Below are positions 1-7,183 of a stretch of DNA of 10,838 nucleotides, one piece after another. How positions within the stretch are numbered: position 1 is the stretch's first letter; each line of letters begins with the position of its first letter. The stretch lies in assembly GCA_937889655.1 (NCBI GenBank), contig CALBZG010000181.1:1-10838 (forward strand), in the 5' to 3' direction. Made by a program: the position numbers and the translations under genes. Source of the DNA: an uncultured Clostridia bacterium (lineage in GTDB: Bacteria; Bacillota; Clostridia; Peptostreptococcales; Anaerovoracaceae). The notes beneath the pieces are model-generated. The model was not told the origin of the DNA. It searched no databases and saw nothing but the letters and a program-made list of their open reading frames with translations.

Positions 1-101
1 GTCACCGCACAAAGAAGGATTTCCTCAGGAGTCCTTCCCGCGTCAGCTGCCGCCCGATTTTTTTGTTCGATAATATCCTCAAGGTTTTCTCTTATGCCCA
101 T
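1..101 (-). CDS. yggS: YggS/YlmE-family pyridoxal-phosphate homeostasis protein, N-terminal part
   Basis: The first 33 codons start at ATG 101-99 and the gene continues beyond the left edge. The visible protein begins MGIRENLEDIIEQ and continues through RAAADAGRTPEEILLCAV. This is the typical amino terminus of the YggS/PLPBP (YBL036C) family: a first helix, then a GR-x-PEE-x-x-L-x-AV segment leading into the first strand of the alanine-racemase-like TIM barrel. Family members bind PLP and buffer its level in the cytosol without a known catalytic reaction. The PLP lysine lies outside the window. The ATG overlaps the upstream TGA by one base (TGATG), and GAGGAGG sits about 8 nt upstream, so translation is probably coupled to the HlyD-like gene. 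In many Clostridia this gene leads into sepF and divIVA; that part is not visible here. Confidence 0.78.
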   Translation of the reverse strand, partial: MGIRENLEDIIEQKNRAAADAGRTPEEILLCAV

Positions 102-1072
102 CAGTTCGGCCTCCTCACCAACTCATCATATATATCGACGGTGTTCACCTGATTTCCTGCTTCGTCATAATAATATTCAACTGCGAGGCAACTTTCTTTT
201 CCATCGGTTGCCAGTACTTTCACCTTCGTAAATACTTTTTCATTTTTTTTGTTTATGACATAGACTCCGACCTGGCCGTCAACAACGGCCAGACTCTCAT
301 TTGGCACGACGATACCTTTATAATCGCTGGTCAATACCGTGGCATCAAGGGTCCTCAAAGCTGCGAAATCCTCATAGTAGCGATCTGTTGTCAGTGTGAT
401 CTGCCACTTTTCTCCGTCCTGGATGATATTGGATACTTTAGCTTTTATATCGCCTTTCGGAAGATAGACTGTAACTTTGCTGCCGATTTGATATTTTGAA
501 ACCACTCCTCCATCGACCCAGGCAACCAGATGCCATTCATTATTTCGGCATATCTTATATAATGGCTCCTGGAAATAAGCAGTTTTTCTAACCAGGTTTT
601 CGGCTTCATAATTCTGGCTTGAGACTTCATCATATTTTAATTCAGGGATGCCTGCGGGAGTAAAATAGTTTTCATATCCGTCTATGTAAAAGCTTACGAC
701 TCCGCTGAATTCTGCTTGATAACCGCCGTGTATCACTGCTGCATTCCCGAGCTTGCCGGTCAATTCGCCAAAACGATTATCTTTTGCTTTTACCGTCTCA
801 TCGCCGGCTATTTCAAGTACGGTGGATCCCTTTCTAATAACAGAATTCTGTTCTATATAGTAGTTGATGTTTCCTTGGTCTGCCGCAAGATAAACGACTT
901 CATCCCTTACAACATAACACTCGATTTCGTCGATCACCTGGAAACTTCCATATTCTGCGGTCATGGTTTTCGTCAGCATCGATGCTATGCCCGGAACCAG
1001 GTATATCACTGCGCCAAGACCGATGGCGATGACAAGAAACAATATGATCAGTATATTCCTTTTAAGCTTCAT
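101..1072 (-). CDS. HlyD-like membrane-anchored protein (putative efflux adaptor-like)
   Basis: A 323-residue protein with one hydrophobic N-terminal segment (about residues 6-26, after the basic MKLKRN start) and an otherwise extracytoplasmic body. Residues 78-91 (VIRKGSTVLEIAGD) and 118-134 (YQAEFSGVVSFYIDGYE) resemble the two halves of the barrel-sandwich (lipoyl-like) domain of HlyD/membrane-fusion proteins. The C-terminal half is beta-rich (EWHLVAWVD, VTVYLPKGDIKAKV, GVYVINKKNEKVFTKVKV). There is little coiled coil between the barrel halves, so it is a short member. Its ATG lies 11 nt inside the end of trmD, preceded by AGAAGG. It overlaps yggS by one base. No transporter gene is adjacent, so an efflux role is only a family-level guess. 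A link to division or envelope biology would fit the yggS neighbourhood. Confidence 0.6.
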   Translation of the reverse strand: MKLKRNILIILFLVIAIGLGAVIYLVPGIASMLTKTMTAEYGSFQVIDEIECYVVRDEVVYLAADQGNINYYIEQNSVIRKGSTVLEIAGDETVKAKDNRFGELTGKLGNAAVIHGGYQAEFSGVVSFYIDGYENYFTPAGIPELKYDEVSSQNYEAENLVRKTAYFQEPLYKICRNNEWHLVAWVDGGVVSKYQIGSKVTVYLPKGDIKAKVSNIIQDGEKWQITLTTDRYYEDFAALRTLDATVLTSDYKGIVVPNESLAVVDGQVGVYVINKKNEKVFTKVKVLATDGKESCLAVEYYYDEAGNQVNTVDIYDELVRRPN

Positions 1073-1805
1073 CGATTACCTTCTCTAGTATCTTCTTCTC
1101 GTCCTTTGTTAAGGTTTCGCCTTTTTCGCAAATGAATCGATCAAAGAGCTCAGGTCTTCTTTCTTTCGTGAGTCTCAGGGATTGCTCGAACTTCCATTGG
1201 TCGATCAACTTATGGTTCCCTCCCACCAGGACCTCGGGTACTTTCATGCCTGCATATTCCCGGGGTTTTGTATATTGAGGGTGCTCCAAAAGGCCGGAGT
1301 AGATGGATTCCTGTTCTGCTCCAACGTCCGTATTTAAAACATCCGGAATGAATCTTGCCACAGAGTCGATAAGGACCATTGCCGGCAGTTCACCGCCTGT
1401 CAGAACAAAATCACCGATGGAGACCTCTTCAATATCCCAATGGTCGATGATCCTCTGATCAACTCCTTCATAATGCCCGCATAGGATGAACAGCTCCTCT
1501 TCTGCAGCCAAATCGCAAATCAACTCGCGATCCAGCAGCTTGCCTCGTGGAGACATGTAAAGGATCCTTTTCCCTGCGGCGCCTGCCGCCTTTAAGGCAT
1601 CAAAAACCGGTTGAGCCAGCATCACCATACCTACTCCGCCGCCAAACGGGGTGTCATCGGCTTTGTGATGCTTGTCCAGGCTATAGTCTCTGATATTGAT
1701 GAGTTTGACTTCTAAAACTCCTTTTTCCGCGGCTTTCCCGAGAATGCTTGCTTCAGTCACCGGCGCAAACATATCTGGGAAGAGCGTCAATACATTAATC
1801 TTCAT
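1062..1805 (-). CDS. trmD: tRNA (guanine-N1-)-methyltransferase TrmD
   Basis: A 247-residue SPOUT-class methyltransferase that uses S-adenosylmethionine to make m1G at position 37 of tRNAs, preventing +1 frameshifts. Length is normal for the family. Visible motifs are LTLFPDMF (6-13), DDTPFGGGVGM (50-60), YMSPRGK (83-89), CGHYEGVDQRI (109-119), the trefoil-knot SIGDFVLTGGELPAM (129-143) and GLLEHPQYTKP (171-181). R151 matches the catalytic Arg154 of the H. influenzae enzyme. The position matching catalytic Asp169 appears to be Glu166 (sequence EQES). The ATG follows the rimM TAA with no gap and has only a weak ribosome-binding site, so coupling to rimM is likely. The last 11 nt overlap the HlyD-like gene. 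rplS does not follow. Confidence 0.97.
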   Translation of the reverse strand: MKINVLTLFPDMFAPVTEASILGKAAEKGVLEVKLINIRDYSLDKHHKADDTPFGGGVGMVMLAQPVFDALKAAGAAGKRILYMSPRGKLLDRELICDLAAEEELFILCGHYEGVDQRIIDHWDIEEVSIGDFVLTGGELPAMVLIDSVARFIPDVLNTDVGAEQESIYSGLLEHPQYTKPREYAGMKVPEVLVGGNHKLIDQWKFEQSLRLTKERRPELFDRFICEKGETLTKDEKKILEKVIDEA

Positions 1806-2300
1806 TTATAAATCCAGCAGTCCTTCGGGAAGGCGAACAGTCACCCTTCTGCTTTCGAGATCCACATCCAAAACGAACTCGTTGACGGCAGGCAAAAGCA
1901 CCTTTTTCCCATTAACATCAATTTCATAGAGATCTTGTGCGAAATTTTGGAGAACGTTCGTCAAGGTCCCTAAAACTTCGCCGGATTCCAAAACCACAAG
2001 AACACCTATTAAATCTCTGATATAATAGGTTCCTTCGGGCAGTTCTTTAAGATCCGCTTCAGTAATGTTCAAATACTTTCCCTTCAGCGATTCTGCGGCG
2101 TTTCTGTCATCAACGCCTTTGAATTTCAGAATAACCAGGTGCTGCTGAAAGCGGACCTTTTCTATTTCATAGAGTTTGTCATCAAGATATACAGTCTGAA
2201 GATCATAATATCGTTCCTGAGAGTCCGAATAGTTATAAACCTTCACCTCGCCTTTCAGTCCGACTGCATTCACTATCTGTCCTATTTTTATTTTTTCCAT
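1806..2300 (-). CDS. rimM: Ribosome maturation factor RimM (16S rRNA processing)
   Basis: A 164-residue protein that binds S19 and assists late assembly of the 30S head. The N-terminal RimM domain shows the signature IGQIVNAVGLKGEVKVY (6-22). The C-terminal PRC-barrel domain (about 92-164) begins YYIRDLIG and contains LLPAVNEFVLDVD (135-147), close to the family consensus LIP-x-x-x-x-F-V-x-x-VD. The start ATG overlaps the stop of the KH-domain gene (TAATG), and the upstream sequence is A-rich with no good Shine-Dalgarno. It therefore probably depends on translational coupling. trmD follows immediately. Confidence 0.96.
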   Translation of the reverse strand: MEKIKIGQIVNAVGLKGEVKVYNYSDSQERYYDLQTVYLDDKLYEIEKVRFQQHLVILKFKGVDDRNAAESLKGKYLNITEADLKELPEGTYYIRDLIGVLVVLESGEVLGTLTNVLQNFAQDLYEIDVNGKKVLLPAVNEFVLDVDLESRRVTVRLPEGLLDL

Positions 2301-2536
2301 TATTTTTCTTGTACTATTTCCACAACAACTTTTTGGTTGGCTTTTGTTGCAGCAGCCTTAACGACAGTTCTGAGTGCTTTTGCAATTCTCCCCTGTTTGC
2401 CGATGACTTTGCCCATATCTTCCGGGGCAACTTTCAGTTCTATCACTACAGCGGATTTGCCTGGAATTTCCTTAACTTCAACAGCATCAGGATTTTCAAC
2501 CAGCGATTTTGCAATAATCTCAACCAATTCAACCAT
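2300..2536 (-). CDS. khpA: KH-domain RNA-binding protein KhpA (YlqC)
   Basis: A 78-residue single KH-domain protein. The RNA-binding loop GKVIGKQGRIAKALR (42-56) contains the GxxG motif G46-K-Q-G49. It begins MVELVEIIAKSLVENPDAVEV, as KhpA proteins usually do. KhpA forms a dimer with KhpB in Gram-positive bacteria and affects small RNAs, cell size and division. I chose the ATG at 2536 over the in-frame GTG at 2545 for two reasons. The ATG gives the canonical family start, and the GGTGA just upstream is the better Shine-Dalgarno; that GGTGA would itself include the GTG codon. The gene sits between rpsP and rimM, its standard place in Firmicutes, and overlaps rimM by one base. Confidence 0.93.
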   Translation of the reverse strand: MVELVEIIAKSLVENPDAVEVKEIPGKSAVVIELKVAPEDMGKVIGKQGRIAKALRTVVKAAATKANQKVVVEIVQEK

Positions 2537-2557
2537 TAGTCTCACCGCTTTCTTCGT

Positions 2558-2797
2558 TTAAATAACGCCTGTTTTCTTGAATAGAGATTTTACCACTTCT
2601 GTAGGCTGCGCGCCGGAAGCGATCCATGTTTTGGCTTTTTCTCCATCGATCCTGATTTCCGGTGGTTCAGTCATCGGATTGTATGTTCCGATCTCTTCAA
2701 TACACTTGCCGTCTCTCGGGCTTCTTGAATCTGCAACAACTATTCTGTAAAAAGGTTTCTTGTGCGCGCCCATTCTTCTTAATCTGATTTTTACCAT
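2558..2797 (-). CDS. rpsP: 30S ribosomal protein S16
   Basis: A 79-residue S16, a primary-binding protein needed for 30S assembly. The sequence MVKIRLRRMGAHKKPFYRIVVADSRSPRDGK is the diagnostic S16 amino terminus. It is followed by IEEIGTYNP and by WIASGAQPTEVVKSLFKKTG, where family members have W-L-x-x-GA-x-P-T-x-x-V. Length is normal. AGGAGG lies about 9 nt before the ATG. A 65-nt A-rich spacer separates it from ffh, and no terminator or clear promoter is visible there, so read-through from ffh is likely. khpA begins about 20 nt downstream. Confidence 0.98.
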   Translation of the reverse strand: MVKIRLRRMGAHKKPFYRIVVADSRSPRDGKCIEEIGTYNPMTEPPEIRIDGEKAKTWIASGAQPTEVVKSLFKKTGVI

Positions 2798-2862
2798 TTT
2801 CTGTTTCCTCCTGATTTTGATTGTTTTAATTTTTATTTTTTTTTATATTGAAGGGAATCTGC

Positions 2863-4203
2863 CTAAAACGGAAAATTCCCGCCCCTAAACTTTTTATTCA
2901 TCTTCCCGCCGGTGAACTGCTTCATCATTTTCTTTGCATCGTCGTATCTCTTGATCAGTGTATTGACTCTGCTGACAGGTTGCCCCGATCCGGCGGCGAT
3001 CCTTTTCCGTCTGCTGGCGTTCAGCAGGTTGGGATTTTTTCTCTCTTCCGGAGTCATGGATAATATGACGGCTTCCATTTGTCGGAATTCCTTTTCTCCC
3101 TGGTCGATGTCGATGTCTTTCATACTTTTATTGCCCATGCCGGGCATCATATCGAGTATTTTTGCAAGGCCCCCCATTTTTCTGACCTGTCCCATTTGTT
3201 CAAGAAAATCCTCCAAAGTGAATTCGTTCTTTCTGATCTTCTTTTCAAGGGCTGCCGCCTGCTTCTCGTCGTAACTTTCCTGGGCTTTTTCAATGAGACT
3301 GAGCATGTCTCCCATCCCAAGGATCCGTCCGGCCATGCGCTCCGGGTAGAAAGGCTCCAGCGCTTCGGTTTTTTCACCGACGCCCACAAACTTGATGGGC
3401 TTTCCTGTTACTTTCTTTGTTGAGAGGGCCGCTCCGCCTCTGGCGTCGCCGTCCATCTTGGTCATGATAATGCCGTCTATGCCGAGCTTGTTATTGAATC
3501 CTTCCGCTGCATTCACGGCATCCTGCCCTGTGAGAGCATCCACCACCAAGAGTATCTCCTGGGGTTTGACAGCACTCTTGATCCGAACAAGCTCTTCCAT
3601 GAGTTCTTCATCTATTTGAAGACGTCCGGCGGTATCCACAATCAGTACATTATATCCCTTGATCTCAGCTTCTTTCATGGCCGCCAAAGCTATTTGCACC
3701 GGATCTTTTGAATCTCTCATGGTAAAAACCGGAACACCGGCGTTTTTACCCACGACTTCCAATTGATCGATCGCAGCGGGCCGGTAAATATCGCACGCCG
3801 CTAGCATGGGCTTTTTGCCTTCTTTCTTCAGATAAGCTGCCAGTTTTCCGCAGGTCGTTGTTTTTCCGGTGCCCTGCAGCCCCACCATCAGATAAGTGGT
3901 AAACCCCCGTGGGGAATAGGTGAGTTTGCTTCCCGCGCCACCCATGAGTTCGGTCAATTGTTCATTGACTATCTTGATGACCTGCTGGGCCGGGGTCAGA
4001 CTTCCCATGACCTCGCTGCCCAGGCACTTCTCTTTAACGTTTTCAACAAACTCTTTAACGACCTTAAAATTGACGTCAGCTTCCAGAAGAGCCAGCTTGA
4101 CTTCACGCATTGCATCGTTGATATCATTTTCAGTAAGGACGCCTTTGCCTTTCAGCTTTTTAAATACGCCTTGCAGTTTTTCAGACAGGCCTTCAAATGC
4201 CAT
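2863..4203 (-). CDS. ffh: Signal recognition particle GTPase Ffh (SRP54)
   Basis: A 446-residue cytosolic GTPase that, with SRP RNA, binds signal sequences on nascent chains and delivers ribosomes to FtsY. The N domain is residues 1-85. The G domain has the P-loop GLQGTGKTTT (108-117), DIYRPAA (138-144), DTAGR (190-194), TKMD (248-251) and GVGEK (274-278). The M domain (about 325-430) has the MGGLAKILDMMPGM finger-loop region, and SRRKRIAAGSG as the RNA-binding helix-turn-helix. An in-frame TTG at 4209 would extend it by two residues. AAGGAGG ends directly at that TTG and is 6 nt from the ATG at 4203, so the ATG is the start. The ylxM TAA overlaps this Shine-Dalgarno, so the two genes are tightly linked. 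Confidence 0.98.
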   Translation of the reverse strand: MAFEGLSEKLQGVFKKLKGKGVLTENDINDAMREVKLALLEADVNFKVVKEFVENVKEKCLGSEVMGSLTPAQQVIKIVNEQLTELMGGAGSKLTYSPRGFTTYLMVGLQGTGKTTTCGKLAAYLKKEGKKPMLAACDIYRPAAIDQLEVVGKNAGVPVFTMRDSKDPVQIALAAMKEAEIKGYNVLIVDTAGRLQIDEELMEELVRIKSAVKPQEILLVVDALTGQDAVNAAEGFNNKLGIDGIIMTKMDGDARGGAALSTKKVTGKPIKFVGVGEKTEALEPFYPERMAGRILGMGDMLSLIEKAQESYDEKQAAALEKKIRKNEFTLEDFLEQMGQVRKMGGLAKILDMMPGMGNKSMKDIDIDQGEKEFRQMEAVILSMTPEERKNPNLLNASRRKRIAAGSGQPVSRVNTLIKRYDDAKKMMKQFTGGKMNKKFRGGNFPF

Positions 4204-4214
4204 TGCCAACCTCC

Positions 4215-4571
4215 TTATTGCTCTAAGCTTTCGATAATATCTTTTATGCCGGTCAGTTCTCTGACTAGCTCCGAATTTTCTTTATTGTGTTCGATCATGC
4301 GATTCAATTCACTGTTCAGGGCGGCCATAGATGCTCTTTTCTCAATGAAACGTTTGATCAGCCCCAGTTTTTCCTCATATTCCATCAGAGCCTTCTCTGC
4401 ATTTTTTAAAGCATCATGGACTCCCTGTCTGCTGATGCCGAATTCATCAGCGATTTCGGATAGAGACAGGTTTTCTTCATGATAAAGCTTCATCACATCT
4501 TTTTGTCTGGCTGTTAATAATTCTCCGTAAAAGTCATATAGCAGACTATCTTCTGCGATCTTTCCAAACAT
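4215..4571 (-). CDS. ylxM: YlxM-family helix-turn-helix protein, SRP-associated
   Basis: A 118-residue protein of the YlxM/p13 family (UPF0122), almost always encoded upstream of ffh and reported in streptococci to interact with SRP components. Residues 20-60 form a sigma-70 region-4-like helix-turn-helix: LTARQKDVMKLYHEENLSLSEIADEFG leads into ISRQGVHDALKNAEK. The C-terminal half (about 62-118) is charged and helical, with likely coiled coil. The start has AGGAG about 7 nt upstream. It is the first gene after the palindrome-flanked promoter at 4585-4655. Because it has a DNA-binding-type fold, it could in principle act on that promoter; this is inference only. Confidence 0.93.
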   Translation of the reverse strand: MFGKIAEDSLLYDFYGELLTARQKDVMKLYHEENLSLSEIADEFGISRQGVHDALKNAEKALMEYEEKLGLIKRFIEKRASMAALNSELNRMIEHNKENSELVRELTGIKDIIESLEQ

Positions 4572-4584
4572 CCTGTTTCTCCTA

Positions 4585-4602
4585 TCAAGTTAAAATACTT
4601 GA
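4585..4602. promoter_or_regulatory. Palindromic operator-like site, downstream copy
   Basis: TCAAGT-N6-ACTTGA is a perfect 6+6 bp dyad. It lies just after the predicted start point (about +4 to +21) of the ylxM promoter. The 18-mer matches the upstream copy at 4638-4655 at 16 of 18 positions when read on the opposite strand. Its placement fits a repressor site; the binding protein is unknown. Confidence 0.5.
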
Positions 4603-4612
4603 CGCCTCGGAT

Positions 4613-4641
4613 AATTTAACATGATAATCATCCGGTGTCAA
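4613..4641 (-). promoter_or_regulatory. Sigma-A promoter of the ylxM-ffh-rpsP operon
   Basis: On the minus strand a perfect -35 TTGACA (4641-4636) is followed by a 17-nt spacer and a -10 TAAATT (4618-4613, 4 of 6 consensus). Transcription would begin near 4606, giving a leader of about 35 nt before ylxM. Both flanks are occupied by the palindromes listed separately. No convincing terminator separates this region from sppA. Confidence 0.6.
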
Positions 4642-4655
4642 GTATTTTGACTTAA
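4638..4655. promoter_or_regulatory. Palindromic operator-like site, upstream copy overlapping the -35
   Basis: TCAAGT-N6-ACTTAA, a dyad with one mismatch, covers most of the TTGACA hexamer of the ylxM promoter and extends upstream of it. Its centre is 53 bp from the centre of the downstream copy, about five helical turns, so both would face the same side of the DNA. Confidence 0.5.
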
Positions 4656-4680
4656 CATTTATTTAAAATGCTGGTAAATC

Positions 4681-5802
4681 TTATTGATACAGATACATCG
4701 GCGTCAATTGACAGTTCTTCTCCATCATTTCGTTCAGGATAGCCAGATCCCCCGCATTTCGATTGCTGATCATGCTTTCAAACCGGCCAAAAATGTTTAG
4801 CAACGGGATGGCTTCCGTATAATAGAACTCCTCAACTTCACAATTCTCCAGTCCATAGGCTTTTTGCATATCCGGAATCGCTTCGTTCAAAGTTCCGATC
4901 TCATCGATCAGACCTGCGTCCAGAGCCTGCTTTGCTGTATATATTCTTCCATCGGCAAGAGTTTTGACCTGTTCCGGTTTCATGTCACGGCCTTCGGCGA
5001 CAAGCCCAACAAACTGCTCATAGGCTTCATCGATCAGGCTTTGGAATATCGCCAGCTGTTCTTCTGTCATAGGCTCAAAGGCAGATCCCATCGCTTTATT
5101 CTCGCCGGAGGTTATGGTCACCGTCTTAATTCCATGGGTTTTGAGAAGCTCAGAGACGTCGAAATAGGTTCCCATGGTAACACCGATGGATCCTGTCCAG
5201 GTATTCCTGTTCGCGATTATTTTATCCGCCGGGGCTGAAATATAGTAGCCGCCGGATGCCGCCATGCTTCCCATAACGGAATATACAGGTCTCCCTGTGG
5301 TTTTCTGATAGTCTTTAATGGCAAGGTACAGTTCATCGGACTCATACACGCCGCCGCCCGGGGAATCCACCCATACCAGCAGACCTTTGTTGCGTTCGTC
5401 GTTTTTTAGCCTGTCGATCAGGTTCAGCGTCCACCGGTGCTGATAGCCAACGGCATACCCGAACATATCGGTATTGCTATCCATGATGGCTCCTTCGACG
5501 GAAATCTGAGCAATATAATCATATCCCGGAAGCTCTGGTTCTTCAACATAGGCGCCGGTGTTGGCAAGGAATCCGAGCTGGTTAAAGAAGTCGCCGGTCA
5601 AACGGTTGCATGAAACCCCAAGCAGGATCACTCCGACCAGAATGACACCGGTGATGATCAATCCTTTTCTTATGCTTCGCTTCCGTGAATCGGCTGTCAG
5701 GGTCTTGCCCTCGATTTTGTAATAGCTGACCCCTTTCTCGTCCGGCTTTGTATAATTGACGCCATTCGATGGTCTTTCACTGGTGTTATTTTTTTCGTCC
5801 AT
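4681..5802 (-). CDS. sppA: Signal peptide peptidase SppA (S49 serine protease)
   Basis: A 373-residue membrane protease that degrades signal peptides and other membrane-associated peptides. A charged cytoplasmic tail of about 46 residues precedes one transmembrane segment (about 47-64), and the protease domain lies outside. Motifs are VDSPGGGV (145-152), the nucleophile region GSMAASGGYYIS with Ser183, and SGENKAMGSAFEPMTEEQ (232-249) with Lys236. These give the Ser-Lys dyad of the short Gram-positive SppA type. ADGRIYTAKQALDAGLIDEIG (283-303) is the conserved C-terminal element. The start has AGAGG about 7 nt upstream and a 111-nt upstream gap with its own promoter. The residue 11-40 tail is longer and more polar than usual. 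It is not obviously coupled to the riboswitch unit upstream. Confidence 0.95.
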   Translation of the reverse strand: MDEKNNTSERPSNGVNYTKPDEKGVSYYKIEGKTLTADSRKRSIRKGLIITGVILVGVILLGVSCNRLTGDFFNQLGFLANTGAYVEEPELPGYDYIAQISVEGAIMDSNTDMFGYAVGYQHRWTLNLIDRLKNDERNKGLLVWVDSPGGGVYESDELYLAIKDYQKTTGRPVYSVMGSMAASGGYYISAPADKIIANRNTWTGSIGVTMGTYFDVSELLKTHGIKTVTITSGENKAMGSAFEPMTEEQLAIFQSLIDEAYEQFVGLVAEGRDMKPEQVKTLADGRIYTAKQALDAGLIDEIGTLNEAIPDMQKAYGLENCEVEEFYYTEAIPLLNIFGRFESMISNRNAGDLAILNEMMEKNCQLTPMYLYQ

Positions 5803-5855
5803 AATATAACCTCTGATTTCTCTGAAGGGTGTTTAACGGGATCTGCATGCATATT

Positions 5856-5880
5856 ATTATAACATATGCGCCATATATGT
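5856..5880 (-). promoter_or_regulatory. Extended -10 promoter of sppA with an overlapping dyad
   Basis: The minus strand shows TGTTATAAT (5864-5856), an extended -10 with a perfect TATAAT, and no good -35. Immediately upstream ACATAT-N7-ATATGT (5880-5862) forms a 6-bp dyad that overlaps the TG element and could be an operator. The leader to sppA would be about 45 nt. Confidence 0.45.
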
Positions 5881-5913
5881 GCTGAGAAAAAAACGTAAAA
5901 TCCTTGCGAGAAA

Positions 5914-7173
5914 TCACTCTCCCCTTTCACACATATGCGTCATTAATTTGGCCCAAGTATTTTTCATGTCAACAAATTCTTTATTATGTTTATGCACATT
6001 TCTATTATATTTTTCAAATTCATGCAGCAGATTCATAAATTCAGGCTCATCAAAATACATGCTTACCTTAGGCAAGGCTTCCATCAGTCTGCTTCGGGTT
6101 TCTTCTATCTTTGATTCGTAGGTATCAGGGTGTGTAATGTAAAGCAGCAATGGTTTGTAACGGATCCATCCCATGCAAGCCTTATAAAATCTATCGACAT
6201 TTTTTTTATTGTCAGCTTTTATAAACTGTAGTTGTATTGGTAAGACACCTTCAAGAAGATGATGATATGTTGAAAATCCATCGTGAAAAGTATAGCATGG
6301 AACTTTTAGAACAGTCCTGTCCGTTAAGCAGGTACTGAGAAAAGTGTCTTCACCTCTTGCGCCAGGTGGATTATAGAAAGGAAAGACTTTTTCTGGATTC
6401 TTGAGGTTAATACCCAAGTTGGCTCCGGAGATGAACTTTGCATGATCTATTTCCTGCACTTCCTTCACTTCTTCCTTTATAAGTATCTCAGTATCTGCAT
6501 AGGTAACTCCGCCATTATTCATAACCCTGTTGACATTATCCCAGCTAAGTATATCGTTGCTAATTGCCTCTATGAATGATCTGAAGTCCTTCTCTGACAT
6601 TTTATCGTTATATTTGATAAAGGGTATTGGTGATATATACCCGCAGTGATATCCATGAGTCAAATCCGCTTGTTCTATATATTTAATATGAGTTGATATA
6701 ACATGCTGGCCACCCCATACCGCATTTTTTCTTGTTCGAGTGACTGCAACCGGATATTCATCATCATCTAAAAAAATCAGATAATCCATGCCGTTCTTTA
6801 TAGCATTGTAAACCACAGCATTCCTTTGGGCTGAATAACCTTTCCCGAAAATCTTCTTTGCTTCTGTGTTGCTGATGACACGATTCTCCGAAAGGTATTT
6901 TATTTCCTGGTCTATATCTTCGACGCCCATAAAGGTAACGGCATCGATTGCATCGAGCAATTCCGGATGGATATTCGTGTAATCTTTTTTAACAGTTTTA
7001 TTGTAATTAAGATCATAGGCAACAAAAACATTAAGCGATATACTTATATCGTCCACTAAACCAGATTCCTTCCAATTATGGATATAGCTTCTTAGGACTT
7101 TTTTAAAGCTTTTTCTTCCTGTTGCGAACCCAATACCTACCTTTATTCCCTTCATTTCTTTTTTTAGTTCCAT
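5914..7173 (-). CDS. GT-A-fold (GT2-like) glycosyltransferase of unknown substrate
   Basis: A 419-residue protein without a signal peptide or membrane segment, so probably cytosolic. Residues 11-20 (KVGIGFATGR) form the first strand. YSAQRNAVVYNAIKNGMDYLIFLDDDEYP (113-141) has the GT2 pattern: RN at 117-118, then a hydrophobic strand ending in the D136-D137-D138 metal/sugar-nucleotide motif. KFISGANLGI (246-255) and GARGEDTFLS (271-280) are the usual acceptor-side and catalytic ED region. H297-D298 follows, as in many GT2 enzymes. Residues 310-419 look helical and I do not recognise them. AGGAGG is 6 nt before the ATG; the next Met (codon 7) has a poorer site. It lies 10 nt after the DapB-like gene, in one unit under the c-di-AMP riboswitch. 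Sugar donor and acceptor cannot be read from the sequence. Confidence 0.7.
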   Translation of the reverse strand: MELKKEMKGIKVGIGFATGRKSFKKVLRSYIHNWKESGLVDDISISLNVFVAYDLNYNKTVKKDYTNIHPELLDAIDAVTFMGVEDIDQEIKYLSENRVISNTEAKKIFGKGYSAQRNAVVYNAIKNGMDYLIFLDDDEYPVAVTRTRKNAVWGGQHVISTHIKYIEQADLTHGYHCGYISPIPFIKYNDKMSEKDFRSFIEAISNDILSWDNVNRVMNNGGVTYADTEILIKEEVKEVQEIDHAKFISGANLGINLKNPEKVFPFYNPPGARGEDTFLSTCLTDRTVLKVPCYTFHDGFSTYHHLLEGVLPIQLQFIKADNKKNVDRFYKACMGWIRYKPLLLYITHPDTYESKIEETRSRLMEALPKVSMYFDEPEFMNLLHEFEKYNRNVHKHNKEFVDMKNTWAKLMTHMCERGE

Positions 7174-7183
7174 ATCATCCTCC

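Noticed and set aside
3079..3423. Plus-strand open frames opposite ffh, sppA, thrS and others
   Set aside because: They are antisense shadows of well-supported genes, with no ribosome-binding sites or recognisable proteins.
4204..4209. TTG start for ffh two codons upstream
   Set aside because: The Shine-Dalgarno abuts the TTG, leaving no spacing, and is correctly placed for the ATG at 4203.
5881..5913. Terminator after the glycosyltransferase gene (T7 run on the minus strand)
   Set aside because: The only dyad, GAGA/TCTC, is short and about 20 nt from the T run.
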